From the NCBI GenBank assembly GCA_947396885.1, contig OX377203.1:26973253-27037252 (forward strand): a DNA stretch of 64,000 nucleotides, in the 5' to 3' direction. Within the stretch, counting starts at the first letter, position 1; each line of letters begins with the position of its first letter. Positions 53,262 to 63,660 of this stretch are shown here, piece by piece. The notes under the pieces are model-generated. The model did no database searches. It was not told the DNA's origin and saw nothing but the letters and a program-made list of their open reading frames with translations. The translations under genes and the position numbers were made by a program. The stretch comes from Heligmosomoides polygyrus polygyrus (lineage: Eukaryota; Nematoda; Chromadorea; Rhabditida; Heligmosomidae).

Positions 53262-53372
53262 GCATGGATGTGCGGAAATTCCGTTTCCGTGTTCCGAATT
53301 CTGGTTTCCGGCCATTTTTGGGTCTTCGGTTCCGTTCCGTCTTCCGCCTGTTTTTGGGCCGGAAATGGGCAG
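53262..53372 (+). repeat. Word-biased repeat, TTTCCG type, first copy
   Basis: Starts GCATGGATGTGCGGAAATTC, then CCGTTTCCGTGTTCCG, core CCGGCCATTTTTGGG, and TTCCGTTCCGTCTTCCGCC. Same skeleton and orientation as 54312-54422. Confidence 0.75.
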
Positions 53373-53969
53373 TGCTCGACGCTAGATTTCCATCGAACAC
53401 AATCTGCTTATCAATTAAAAAGGGTTCTTCTTCATATAATTGTGAGAGAGATACTGTTCGACAACTCTAGTATTTATATTTTTGGAATTGGTTAGACTAC
53501 CAAAAAAGGTTCTCAAAAATGGGAAGAGCTAAGCGCGGGGCAAAATTAAAGGGCCAGCAAAGCCCATGCATGCATTGTATGCTAAGAAAGTGCACTCAAC
53601 ATTTGAATGATCATAAAATTCTTGATTCATTAGTTACAAATAGCTACAAAAACTTTGTAAGGATATAGCGCAGTGTCATGAAACAAAGGGTTCAGTAGAA
53701 GTTGTGCCATGCGGTTGTCTGCCCCAAGACTACAGGGTGACTTATTGGATTCTGACATAAATATTGCTTCGAGAACCATTTAGGAACTGTCCAGCTGTGT
53801 CACTTTGGACGAGGGGTTCCAGGCTGGCCCAGACTGAATATTTCTGTGGAAGTGTGGACCCCACCATGACTAATTAGTCATCCAATTATCATCTTATTGT
53901 TAGATCCCGGAATGAATTCTGATACTAGCTTTGGTGACTGTAATGTAACTGCTAATGTTGAGTATGCAG

Positions 53970-55291
53970 ATATCTGTGCAGTCATCACATCGTCTATGAT
54001 GCCACAGGTACTTCAGCATCAAAAACGTCATCGAAAAACCCGTCGCAGGAACTAGATATGGAAACAGCAGAGAGACTGTGTGCTGAAATAGTAAGATAAG
54101 ACCCTAAATTTGTTTTCTCTTATTGTTCTAGCCATAGTTAAAAGGTTATCATAACAATATTATGAACTCATGCTTCGTTATGCTATGTTATGATGAGGAT
54201 GAGCATTAATCTGTGGGAGATTCTGCTGCTCGCAAAGTTCTGAGCAAGAAAGACACAATGGAAGCCGCTTCTGACGCCGTTTCAGATGCACTGTTGAAGA
54301 AATGGCGAATACGTGTCATTTCCGTTTCCGCGTTTCGTATTCCGGTTTCCGGCCATTTTTGAGCGTTTCCGTTCCGTCTTTCGTCTTCCGCTTTTTCCAG
54401 TAACGCTTCCGCACATCCCTGGTAGTTGGCGACCATATTCAATGTCGCCTGAAATCAACAGATTTAAGATTGATTCACTTGGCCCTCATTCGTTACAATC
54501 TCGGTAGAGGAAACTTTTAGGTTTGCAGGATGTGATTGATCTCCTGTGGTTTTGTAAGGCACTGCAGATGCGATGTTTCATCTAAGGTCGAGATCGATAA
54601 CTTGAGTTCCTAGCCGCTGACTTGTCGAATCCTATAAATCAACAGGTGCTCAAAGCGGAGGCCAAATATTTGACGACAACAAGGAGAAAGGTCAAACAGG
54701 AACAGCTAGCCATAAAAGTCTATCCCTGATAGCGAACGCGATGAACGCGTTAGCGCAGCGTTCCGATTTCCTTGGGGACTAATGCTAAGCCATGAAGACG
54801 GCTTCGTCTAAAGAGGCTGTGCGTGAGCTTCGTGGTTAATCAAACCTGCTCTGGTCTTGTTGTTCTGCTGATTTTCACCTCAGCAGTCTCTGTTCGCCCA
54901 GGAGCAGGAAACAGCGCCAAGCAGAAAACTAGTGAAAGTGCCCAGGATGTAATAACTCAATTGTCAGAAATCTTGGAGGTGTTTTGAGCTTGACTAACCC
55001 AATTATCTTCAAATTGAATGCATAGAAGCTTCTCTAGGTGCCATCAGTACTTTCTCGCTTAAGTTTATCACTTTGATACTCGATCAGTTACCCCTATCCT
55101 AATGAAGCGAAATTCCACTTGATTTCCGGCAGCTTGCATGTAGAAATCTGAGCGCGTTCCTTAATGAGCAAGAGCATGCCTCTGTCCGCCACCTTTCCTA
55201 TCCACCCTTATCTCATCCGATAGCACTTGTGGGCAGACCCGGACATATTTGTAGAACCAGCGATATTGTGCGACACTTTCATCTCCCGTAG
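53970..55291 (+). CDS. Probable multi-exon host gene, 3' part, unidentified
   Basis: Four exons join with matching phase. 54521-54553 gives LQDVIDLLWF; donor GTAAGG. 54646-54759 gives CAQSGGQIFDDNKEKGQTG…; weak donor GTTCCG. 54884-54978 gives VSVRPGAGNSAKQKTSESAQ and VITQLSEILE; donor GTGTTT. 55133-55291 gives LACRNLSAFLNEQEHASV… and stops at 55289. Acceptors end TTTTAG, ATCAACAG, CACCTCAG and TTCCGGCAG. Introns are 92, 124 and 154 bases. Further upstream, 53970/53982-54090 (QELDMETAERLCAEI, donor GTAAGA) and 54210-54308 (SAARKVLSKKDTMEAASDAV) look like earlier exons, but their junction does not fit in phase. The protein is hydrophilic and helical; no family recognised. Confidence 0.45.
54312..54422 (+). 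repeat. Word-biased repeat, TTTCCG type, second copy
   Basis: ATTTCCGTTTCCGCGTTTCG, core CCGGCCATTTTTGAGCG, TTTCCGTTCCGTCTTTCG, ending TTCCGCACATCCCTGG. It lies between exon-like blocks of the 53.9-55.3 kb gene, so probably within an intron. Confidence 0.75.
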
Positions 55292-55469
55292 CACAAAGGG
55301 CAATCCTGCTCACTAGTTTTGCACCTCCTAACCCGTACGAGCTCCTGTTGCTGTCAAATGCCCCCTTTCATAAAATGCTACTGCACAAATGAAGCAACAG
55401 GCGTCAGTCGATGAGACTTGAAACAGATATTCAGCTCAAAATGAGTTTTGAGGTTTTTTCCACCTGGAT

Positions 55470-55915
55470 ATGTTGCTGAGGTTTCCTAACATATGGCAGC
55501 AGTATCGTTCTCAATTCGAGAAGAATTTTTGCACTGGTGTTCGCGCTGCTGAAAGTCTTTTACGTTCGACAAATGCAATGCTTTTGGCCAAGATCGTTAA
55601 ACGCTTTATTTCAGCGTACGGTTCAGAGCTCAAAAAAGCCGGAAGCATTTACAACACTACCATCGAGCCAGGATTCATAGAAAGCCGAACAGGGACTGTT
55701 CTTTTAAATTCATTTTCTTTTTGAAAACAAAGGTACTCATGAAACACGCATTTCTTCCTAAAATAGTGATGAGATGCTTCGGCATAGACTATTCCCTTAC
55801 ACTAAGTGGCACAGAAACAAACTGGATGTTGAGATTAAAATCTCTTGAAAGTGAAAGGAAATCTATCGACCTTGAAATAATTTTCAAAATTCTCGCCCAT
55901 AAAGCACACTAAACC
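55470..55915 (+). mobile_element. CR1-like LINE, RT C-terminal fragment on plus
   Basis: Two consecutive frames. 55470-55724 contains RAAESLLRSTNAMLLAKIVK and IYNTTIEP. 55721-55912 contains VLMKHAFLPKIVMRCFGIDY and RKSIDLEIIFKILAHK. The order matches the C-terminus of the copy at 33255-34050 (…LLRAYNCRPIMEF…RKKRADLIMLFKI…), but the subfamily is divergent and on the opposite strand. Confidence 0.75.
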
Positions 55916-57145
55916 CCGTCGCATATCTCCAAGGTCACTTGGCTAGAACGATGAGAGGTATGTAAGGTTCGGTTAGGTATACTCACTGTATATGATCGAT
56001 GTTCTTAATCTACGAAAGGTTGATTAATGTTACTAACCTATAAACGAGAGTTCAACTTACTGCTAGCGTAGAACGATAACTTCTTAGGATGGTCTATGCA
56101 TTAGTATAATATTTTGCTGTCCTTTACAGTGTTTTCTTAATCGTTTGTGTTTGTTCAGTTTTTTACTCGATACCGGCACCTTCAGAGGGTTGTACCACCT
56201 GCGTTGTTCTGCTTCTTTCTAATGTGTTCTCTTTTATACTATTCTCTTGGACCTTACGCTGCGCTATCAATAAATACACTGCTGTTCCCCACCACTTAGG
56301 AAAGTTTGACGGGCATTTCGGTTCATTTCAGCCAAAATTGCTGCTGGCCATACTGCCAATTTAGGCCAATTACAACCGACGATCGGGTGCCCCAAGACCC
56401 CATTTCATTTCGCTTCATTTCGTCATTTCAAGCGAATGTTTCATTCATTGACCTCGACTTTTGATGTGAGCACCGGGCGTGTCAATGTATGAGAAGAAAG
56501 CAGGGGCCTTTAATTCTCGTCACGTATTTCCTTGCTCGAGGTTTCGCATTTTTCGAAATACTTACCAGAGAAGGGTCTCAGGCGTATGTCGGTGAAAATG
56601 AATGCGAGGACCTCCAACCTTCAGATAATAGAGGAGTGTGTTCCATTTTTGCAAGGTCCTTTAATCTTCGTGGCTAGAGGCCTGTCTAGTTTGCTATGGA
56701 ATCACACAGCCGCACAACGTAATACCATCCAAACGTATCGAAACCAAATATGCGAAAATAATGCAAAAATACTTCAAGGTCAAGGGATCGATACCCGTTC
56801 CCACCCTTGTGATGAAGTATTTTTTCATTCCTTGTAGATATTCGAGGATTAGAAGGTACTGCCTTGCACTGCTTTCACGGCCCCCAATTCGGTAGGCTCA
56901 AGAACCTTCTAAAAACGTATTGTACTTTTCTACTAAATGAACAATGAAGGTTCTTGCTGTGGTTGCCATTTTTGCCTTTCAAACATATGTACGCCTGAGA
57001 CACTTCCTTGGTTTGCATTCCCTCGTTTCATGTAGCTTTGACGACTTTGATGTAAGCCTACCACTGCAAAAGCAAGCCTTCCTAAAGCCTCACTGATTCG
57101 TTCCGTTAGATGGTAAGTCCACTATTTTCAGTTACCATCACCTCT
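55916..57145. other. Mostly unannotated; contains a TTTCATTTCG tract
   Basis: 56305-56460 is built from CATTTCGGTTCATTTCAG and TTTCATTTCGCTTCATTTCG words around TGCTGGCCATACTGCC, another word-biased tract. 56489-56837 is open in two frames without known motifs. Confidence 0.4.
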
Positions 57146-57404
57146 TTACGTCTGCTGGAACCCATCAAAACGTTTGCTGTGATCTGCGAAAAAATTTTTA
57201 CGGATGGCTTCTGGAATGCTTGCCGATTCTTCCAAAGAAGTCATTGCTTGGTATAGCCATTTCAACCTTTTATATGCGGCTAATCCACTTTCTTGACATT
57301 AACGATCTCAGCATCCTTCCGGCGTGCCAAAATTAAGAAGCCCTTCATTCCAGCGATCTGCTTAGGCATTGTGATGTATTACCTCAAATTTGGGTGATTA
57401 AGCC
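57146..57404 (-). pseudogene. SL1-tagged RPL38 retro-fragment, chimeric
   Basis: On minus, an SL1-like 22-mer (57404-57383) is followed by a 13-base leader and an ATG at 57369. The frame reads MPKQIAGMKGFLILARRKDA then EIVNVKK, which is the start of ribosomal protein L38 (MPKxI…K.FL..ARRKDA..V..KK). After residue 27 the L38 sequence ends and a stop appears. From 57295 a different frame is open for about 48 codons (SGLAAYKRLKWLYQAMTSLE…), not L38. The copy therefore has the 5' end of the mRNA but not the 3' end, joined to unrelated sequence. RPL38 is a small 60S protein; this copy is not functional. Confidence 0.8.
57383..57404 (-). other. Second genomic SL1 leader copy
   Basis: The minus strand matches SL1 at 19 of 22 positions. 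All three differences are transitions. It ends GGGTGATT… on plus and abuts the 5' edge of the SINE-A copy at 57405. Confidence 0.85.
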
Positions 57405-57672
57405 GGCAGTCGGAGGAGGTGCCGACTGTTGCGTGCGTCCGATGCCACGTCATTGGTTCGGATTTCCCGCCCAGGACAATCGAGCCTTTCGTCCCTCCGC
57501 GGTTGGTGAACTGGTACCAGACTTGTCTGGAAAGGATAAAGCGCTAACTTACCATCTGCTGGCGACCAGAAATCGTTGTATGGCCAAATACGCATTCCAA
57601 CACGAGATCCCGTAGAAGTACAATGTCTGGCGTATCCCAAAAGGAATTGAGTAACGCCGTCTAATATCTTCT
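57405..57672 (+). mobile_element. SINE-A, well-preserved copy, head truncated
   Basis: GGCAGTCGGAGGAGGTGCCG, B box-like CATTGGTTCGGATTTCCC, body ATACGCATTCCAACACGAGA, ATCCCAAAAGGAATTGAG, tail TCTAATATCTTCTTATC. It begins where the SL1-RPL38 fragment begins on the other strand. Confidence 0.88.
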
Positions 57673-57924
57673 TATCATAACCATTTTTCCTACAAATGCG
57701 TCGTCCAACTCGAATTCCGCGACCGCTCAACGGAACCATCTGCAGCAGATGTCCTAGCAAGCAGCCTCAGTAATTCGAAAGGTTCGCGCCTATTTTGCCC
57801 CACCCCCCCCCCTCCTTCCTGCTGCCGATTCCTAACACTGAGATAATGAAACAATGACACCCACCTGTTCTCATGGGGAGTTCTTGGAACAGATACCATT
57901 CCAGGAAGGGAACAAACGCTGATT

Positions 57925-58150
57925 TCTTCACAAGTGTACCACCGAGGTCACAGTGGTGCCGTCTCCCCCCGCAAGCACGCGGATTGGAGGTTTTCGGTCT
58001 GAACCCGCCCTGAATCCCTAGGTAGTCTGTTGATGTTCTACCAGGCTTGTCTGGGAAGGATAAAACACTGCCTTGTTCATCGAGTGGCAACCGCAAGTCA
58101 TCGAGTTAGGCCACAAACGCATTCAAATCACCTCCACAGTATTCCCAATT
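57925..58150 (+). mobile_element. SINE-A, divergent copy
   Basis: CTACCAGGCTTGTCTGGGAA, CTTGTTCATCGAGTGGCAAC, AAACGCATTCAAATCACC. The head half is replaced by other sequence. Confidence 0.7.
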
Positions 58151-58301
58151 AAGGCAGTTTGCATTTACCTTTAGAAGGCTTGTCAATTTCGTTACTCAAC
58201 CAACCACAAGAATTAGCCACTTCACGACATTGTCGAGCAACGATGTCCAATAATTCAAATCAGTTTTTTTAAGCCTCAATTGGCTGGTATCGAGGTTGTA
58301 A

Positions 58302-58432
58302 GCTGTCACAACGATGTTTTGTTGCGATCAAAACTTCTAGCGCCAGGCGAGACTCGAACCCGCACCTCCCTCTGACCGGGCGGGAATGCTCTACGCCTTT
58401 ACACCACCCGCGCCGTTGGATCGAATGCAACA
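58302..58432 (-). mobile_element. SINE2, second copy
   Basis: The minus strand reads TTGCATTCGATCCAACGGCG, the tRNA-like core with perfect B box (GGTTCGAGTCT in the T arm, one change in the stem) and the tail GAAGTTTTGATCGCAACAAA. It aligns with 30916-31046 over its whole length. The anticodon loop is again about 11 bases. Confidence 0.85.
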
Positions 58433-58619
58433 TCCACACCTCGTGGGACCGATCAGTACCCACCGGTATCCGGGATGAGCTGGCCGCTGATATCAGCATG
58501 GAACCAGCGAAGCTGATGGTCGTCGATAATCGTCAATTTCTGGGGGGAAGTAACATATTCTAGCCAACACTGTTTTTGCGTCATCAAATGTGCCCACTTG
58601 CATTTATCACCTGCATGAC

Positions 58620-58925
58620 CTGTTGTCCTGTTGATCATCGTGTTGCTCGAGCGGGCGCCAGCAGTGTCTCCATTCGTCCACGTCGCGTGTCAGACTGCTC
58701 CAATTGATCTTCCTCGCTTGAAGGACACGAGGAGGTCGTTCATGGCTTTCACGAAGAACTCTGGTCGCACGTTGGTGGGCGTTCTGGTCTTCTCCTGACA
58801 TCCCGCGATCTAGTCGGTGACGGCTCTCGTCCTACGAGTGTCTGCGAAGCGCATTATCTGGCAGGCCCATCTAATTTTCGAGGAATTTTCCCATGCGACA
58901 GCGTCTCTTCGAACGTCGACAAAGC
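58620..58925 (-). mobile_element. RTE-type LINE family B, 3' end, copy B4
   Basis: On plus TTGATCATCGTGTTGCTCGA, GGGCGCCAGCAGTGTCTCCA and CATTATCTGGCAGGCCCATC match 34075-34330 of copy B3. It is 5' truncated. Confidence 0.8.
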
Positions 58926-59237
58926 CTTTATTTATCCGAGGAAAAAACGCTACTGCCTGTAGCAATGTCGGACAATGTTGCCCGACACTTCGTGCGCAAA
59001 AAAGTGTGTAGTCCAAAACGAAGCACTCGCGCAAAAACGCATTGTCGCCCAAGGGTTAAAGCGCAGATCTGCCCGTCCTTCTATCTGTTCATCAGTCTGC
59101 GCAAAATTAATTACCATTCACAGACTTTTACATCCGCTCAGGCGACATCGTGGGTTTAACAATGACGACGTAGCACGATGGCTAGTGGATACGCTTCTCG
59201 ACAACTAGCAACATCTGTTTGCCAGCCAATGTTGATC

Positions 59238-60930
59238 AATGTATATTTATTTTATTTATTTATTTGCACATAAATGTGGACACAATTCTAAAGTAGAAGA
59301 AACTGAGGGACACAACATGGTGAGTAATACAACGCGGTAAAAAAACCAACGAGCACCTCGGTAGAAAAGAGAATTAAAAACCTTTTTGGATTTTTCCGCT
59401 TTATATTTGGGTATTGAAAGCGGAACCTATTACATACGATGACCCCATGTAGGCAAAAAGGCCCAGTATTTGGAAGGTTTCAGTCGAGACTCTCTCTCCT
59501 TTAAGGACCTCGAAGCAAGACACTAAATCGCTAAATATACGTCTGTAGAGAAGACTTTTAAGGTTAAAAAGCTTAAGTCTTCCCTGATAATTTGGGATTA
59601 CCCTCATGCCACAAGAACTTGGTATACATCTGCAAAATAGAATTTTGGTGAAAGACTTCTGAGCCATCTCAAATTTGACCTGGAGTTTTTTTGAAAAGGG
59701 ACTTCGAACCTGCGAACAGTACTCCAAGTAGGGATTACATATGTTTTATACAGTAGGGATTACATATGTTTTATATAAACTGATCAGTGCGAAACTGTCA
59801 TTGCATCTTACGTTTCTACAAACCAAATGCATAATGGAAAAATCTTTCCGCACTACATTATTGATGTGCTTCTCAAACTTCAATGCACCCTATGAATAAG
59901 CCAAGATCGCGAACTTCAGTTCCAGAAAGCAAATCGCAACCGTTAACTTTATAATCTATGGCAGAGGTATTACCAATGCGAAAAACTTTTGTTTTAGAGA
60001 TATTGACGGGAATTTGCCAAACGTTGGCCCACTCCAAGATATTGCCGAAGGACTGAGTTAGCGCTTGGTAAACAATTGTTTTGTTATCATGTTTGTATGC
60101 TCCATAGATCTTTATATCATCAGCATACATCTTCACTTTGACATGGGGGTTTATAGCTAGCTTCGAGGAAAGATCAGAAGTGTATGCAAGGAACAGGTTC
60201 GGCGAAAGTACACCTTTCCGTGGTACTCCACTTTTGCAGTCATAGCCTTTCGTAAAATAGTTACCGTTTTTGACGCGAATATGCCTTCCACTCAAATATA
60301 AACGTATCCACTTTAGAAAAGACAAATGGATTCCATTTTGACAGAGCTTGCTTAAAAGTTTTTTGGTGATTGACCTTATCAAAAGCTTCAGACAAATCGA
60401 AGTGAATCACGTCAACGGAATTTCCATGGTTAAGTACGAAATTCCAATTAAATAAGCAGTCAGAAGGCTTAATTGCGGTGGAAGCACCTGTCATGAAGCC
60501 GCGTTGTTCATACGGAATCGAATTACCTCTAGATACAAAAGTCATCAATTTATCTCTGACAATGCTTACCATGAATTTTATTGGGGTAGGAATTATACTT
60601 GTGGGCCGAAATGAAGAGAGCAATTAAGGTCTAGGAGTTTTTGGAATGGCTGTAAATATTGATTCTTTCCAAATTTCGGGAACATCACTGCAGATTAAGG
60701 AAATATTGAAAATTATGGCTAAAGGCTTAGAAAGAGTCTGAGCACATTTTTTGTAATCTATTTGTGGAATTCCGTCAAAAGATACTGATGTAGAAGCTTC
60801 TAATCGCTTCATTACTTTTAATACATCCCTAGCCTGTACCACGATATCACCGGCCTCGTTTTTTGGCCAAACAAAAGCATGTTCTTGATCGAATATGTCG
60901 CCAGGCAGAGCGCTAACACTACACCTCGGT
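59238..60930 (-). mobile_element. CR1-like LINE, RT domain copy
   Basis: Successive minus frames cover the RT from its start. 60842-60624 has SVSFDGIPQIDYKK. 60623-60261 has FDLSEAFDKVNHQ (catalytic Asp) and YEQRGFMTGAST. 60382-59873 has VPRKGVLSPNLFLAYTSDL and KMYADDIKIYGAY with the YADD box intact. 59727-59401 has the C-terminus. Tail TATTTATTTTATTTATTTAT on plus. A 26-bp direct duplication (GTAGGGATTACATATGTTTT) sits at 59732-59780. The frames are broken but the catalytic motifs survive. Confidence 0.9.
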
Positions 60931-62394
60931 AAAAAATGTTATTGATTGTTGTTCAGATTAGCAGTTCGGGGTGGAATCACGCCAATTTAGTGGTCAGACT
61001 CGCAATACGCTTTTTTATTCTAGCTCATTGTGCACGTCTATTTGAAGTATAAATAAATGAATAACAATATAGGGTGACCAATCAATATCGATGGATAGCA
61101 GGGACTTCTAAGATGAAGTCCCAACGAGTTGTCAGATTGACCACTTCAGCTTTAGATGATGGAATGACAAGCCAGCTGCAACACGACTAAAACTCTTGCT
61201 GCTTTCGGAAACCACAACCACTCCTTCGCTGAATTTTTTTAGAAAACACAGCTGTTACAAACACAGTTTATGCTGGCGTTAAAGTTAACCTGGACGTTCA
61301 AGTTCAAGAGTGAACTCTCCACTCATGGAAACACCGGAAAGAGTGCTCGAGTGCTGTCCAGAAAATTCTGCCGAACTTCAACTTCTTAGTAATGCGGTGC
61401 CTTCCGCTTTGTTGGAATCGAGTTCCCACTTACTTCGAGTTAGCGACAAAGACGGGACTCGCTCAAAAACTGAGCGTATTCCCGGCGCTGGCGCGAGTTC
61501 GCTTCGCTGAATTGCCCTCATTCGAGTGTCATCTTCTATCGCCTCGCTGTTTTCCTCCACGTCGGTCGACGCTGCTTCTTCACCTTTTCCGTGCCGTGTT
61601 GACAGATTGAATCATGCGAAGAGTGTGCCGGTCGCTCAGCATATTTTTCTTCTGAAATGACTGCGAAGAGCGTCGAACGTCAGACGAACGCTTCGGACGC
61701 CTCCCGTCGTCATCGCCGTTCTGGCTGTCTGTTCGTCGGTACTCGATAAGCGAAGCGCTTCTTTGCTCGAGAGTGGCGGTCGGCGCTCTTTCCGACGATG
61801 AGCAAACCGTTTTTCGATGGCATTCTACCAAGCAGCGCCAGGTGGCCCAGTGCACGACGACGTCTAGTCGCGACCAAGGTTAACGCGATTCGGCCGCCGC
61901 GCCGCCGCTCAAGCAGAAATCGCCTGTAGAACTGAGGCCCCTAATGGAGCCGTCGCATTCCTTGCGATTACCACGTCGCTGTATTCCTTCTGCTGCGCTG
62001 CACCTCTAGGCTCCCGCTTCCGTTTGCCCGCTGCTTCTGACTGAGTAATCTCTGTAACAACAAAAAATCCTTAGAGCCATAATCGAGGTAGATGGAATGA
62101 TTTTAATACCAGTTCGATAGCTATCATTTTTGTTTGCTTCGTAGCACTGCTTTTCGTCTTTCGTGCTTTTCGTCTACAGCTTATTTGTGATTCCTTTTTT
62201 AATGTTTATCTTCTGTACCTGTCATAAACAAATAAATCCCTTATCTCATTACATACCGAATTAGGCAAATCAACCAGAATTTACTGCCACCATAGGGAGC
62301 AGGTACTGCGACACCAATTACGTGCGAGCGCCTGAAGCAGTTGTGCTCGCTTTCTTTCTCACGTAACTTGCTCCCAAAAAAATCATCGAGCAAG
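60931..62394. other. No gene recognised; GC-richer patch
   Basis: 61300-61920 is GC-richer and open in several frames on both strands (for example minus 61855-61580, with DSQNGDDDGRRPKRSS). The composition resembles 48740-49445, but no shared sequence was confirmed. Confidence 0.3.
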
Positions 62395-62720
62395 GCGGGA
62401 AGTGCAGTGTGGCGAAATGGCTCTCCTCGCGTTCACCCTGAATCGATGTCCATGTTTCGAGCCCCGCCCAGGTCAATCTTTTCTTAATCCAAACTCGGTA
62501 GCTTGGTACCGGATAGACTTACATAGTAGCAAAGAGAAGGCTTGTCCAGGAAACATAAAAAGCCAACTTGTCCATCAGTCGGCCCCGCCAGCCGTTTTGA
62601 AGACCGAATGCACGTTCACATTGGGTCCACGACATCTTGCAGAAGTTCAATACGTAGTGCTTCCACACAGGCATTGTTCAATGATATCCTTATCATATGT
62701 CCTCCATCCACGAAGAATTG
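62395..62720 (+). mobile_element. SINE-A, divergent copy
   Basis: Head AGTGCAGTGTGGCGAAATGG, B box-like ATGTTTCGAGCCCCGCCCAG, body CAACTTGTCCATCAGTCGGC and GACATCTTGCAGAAGTTCAA, tail TCCTTATCATATGTCC. Confidence 0.75.
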
Positions 62721-62801
62721 AATAGAGTGTCATCTCTTCAATTGGACAAATGACCTCGTTAACTAGACCATCGAAGGAAAAACGCGACAAGACTTAACAT
62801 A

Positions 62802-63104
62802 ATGATTTTTAAACTTCTGCTGGCTATTTTAATTCCTGCATCTTGGATCCAATCCCTAGCTAACTCTAGAGTCACAGGCGGACTCTTTCATGACAAAATA
62901 GCATACAGCCATACCACACTGTGCTGCGTTGTTAATGATCACGCAGCACTTCACAGTGCACTGCTATCCTTTATCAATTTGGTTCTAGATTATCCAACCT
63001 TTCCAACCCTAGCCAACGGAATTCTCTATTACGTTGCCTACGCCGTTCTCTATCCATCTATTGCACTTCAAATTTTTAGTCGATTGGATTGGTTCCCTTG
63101 CTAA
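62802..63104 (+). CDS. Possible small secreted protein ORF
   Basis: ATG at 62802, 100 codons. The first 20 residues look like a signal peptide (MIFKLLLAILIPASWIQSLA). The rest is hydrophobic and alternates with polar patches, with cysteines at TLCCVV and WFPC. There is no splice acceptor upstream, no domain and no second copy. A chance ORF is quite possible. Confidence 0.2.
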   Translation: MIFKLLLAILIPASWIQSLANSRVTGGLFHDKIAYSHTTLCCVVNDHAALHSALLSFINLVLDYPTFPTLANGILYYVAYAVLYPSIALQIFSRLDWFPC

Positions 63105-63394
63105 CCTAGGTGCTGAGCCATTCGAATAATGCAAATACTGCAGCAAAGGAAGGTTTATAACGACCAGTATATGCATACCTATATCCAGTATATACTGCAC
63201 AAACAATGAAAAGATGGCAAATGCCGCACGGGTCCCTGGGCGTGTTCGTTATAATAACTCCTACGTTCACTGAGTGTACAGTTTGCTTGTGCCTTTCAAA
63301 AATTTTATCGAACGAATGAATGAATGATTTTATTAAATGTCGAAAATTTTGAAGTGAATGAACGGACGATTTTTTTCGCACATCTGTTTTTCGA

Positions 63395-63660
63395 ACGATT
63401 GAAAATCGAATAAGCTCCACTTTTCGTTTATTCGAACGTTCGAATAGTCGAATGATTTATTCGAATTAGGTTCAGTGCTTAAAACTAGAAGTTTATTTGA
63501 TATTCGAATAAAATCATTTGATTTTCGAATAATATTATTCGATTTTTGAATAATATTCGAATGTGGTTCTCCTCCGATGTTCGAATTCCGAACAAGTATT
63601 CGGGAATCTAAAAACATCGAATATTCGACTAATCGAATATTTAACGGCATGAATTATTCG
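63395..63660 (+). repeat. ATTCGAAT-biased tract, second copy
   Basis: GTTTATTCGAACGTTCGAAT, GATTTATTCGAATTAGG, GATATTCGAATAAAATC, TTATTCGATTTTTGAATAAT. It is longer than the copy at 51355 and uses the same word, with little other similarity. Confidence 0.75.
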
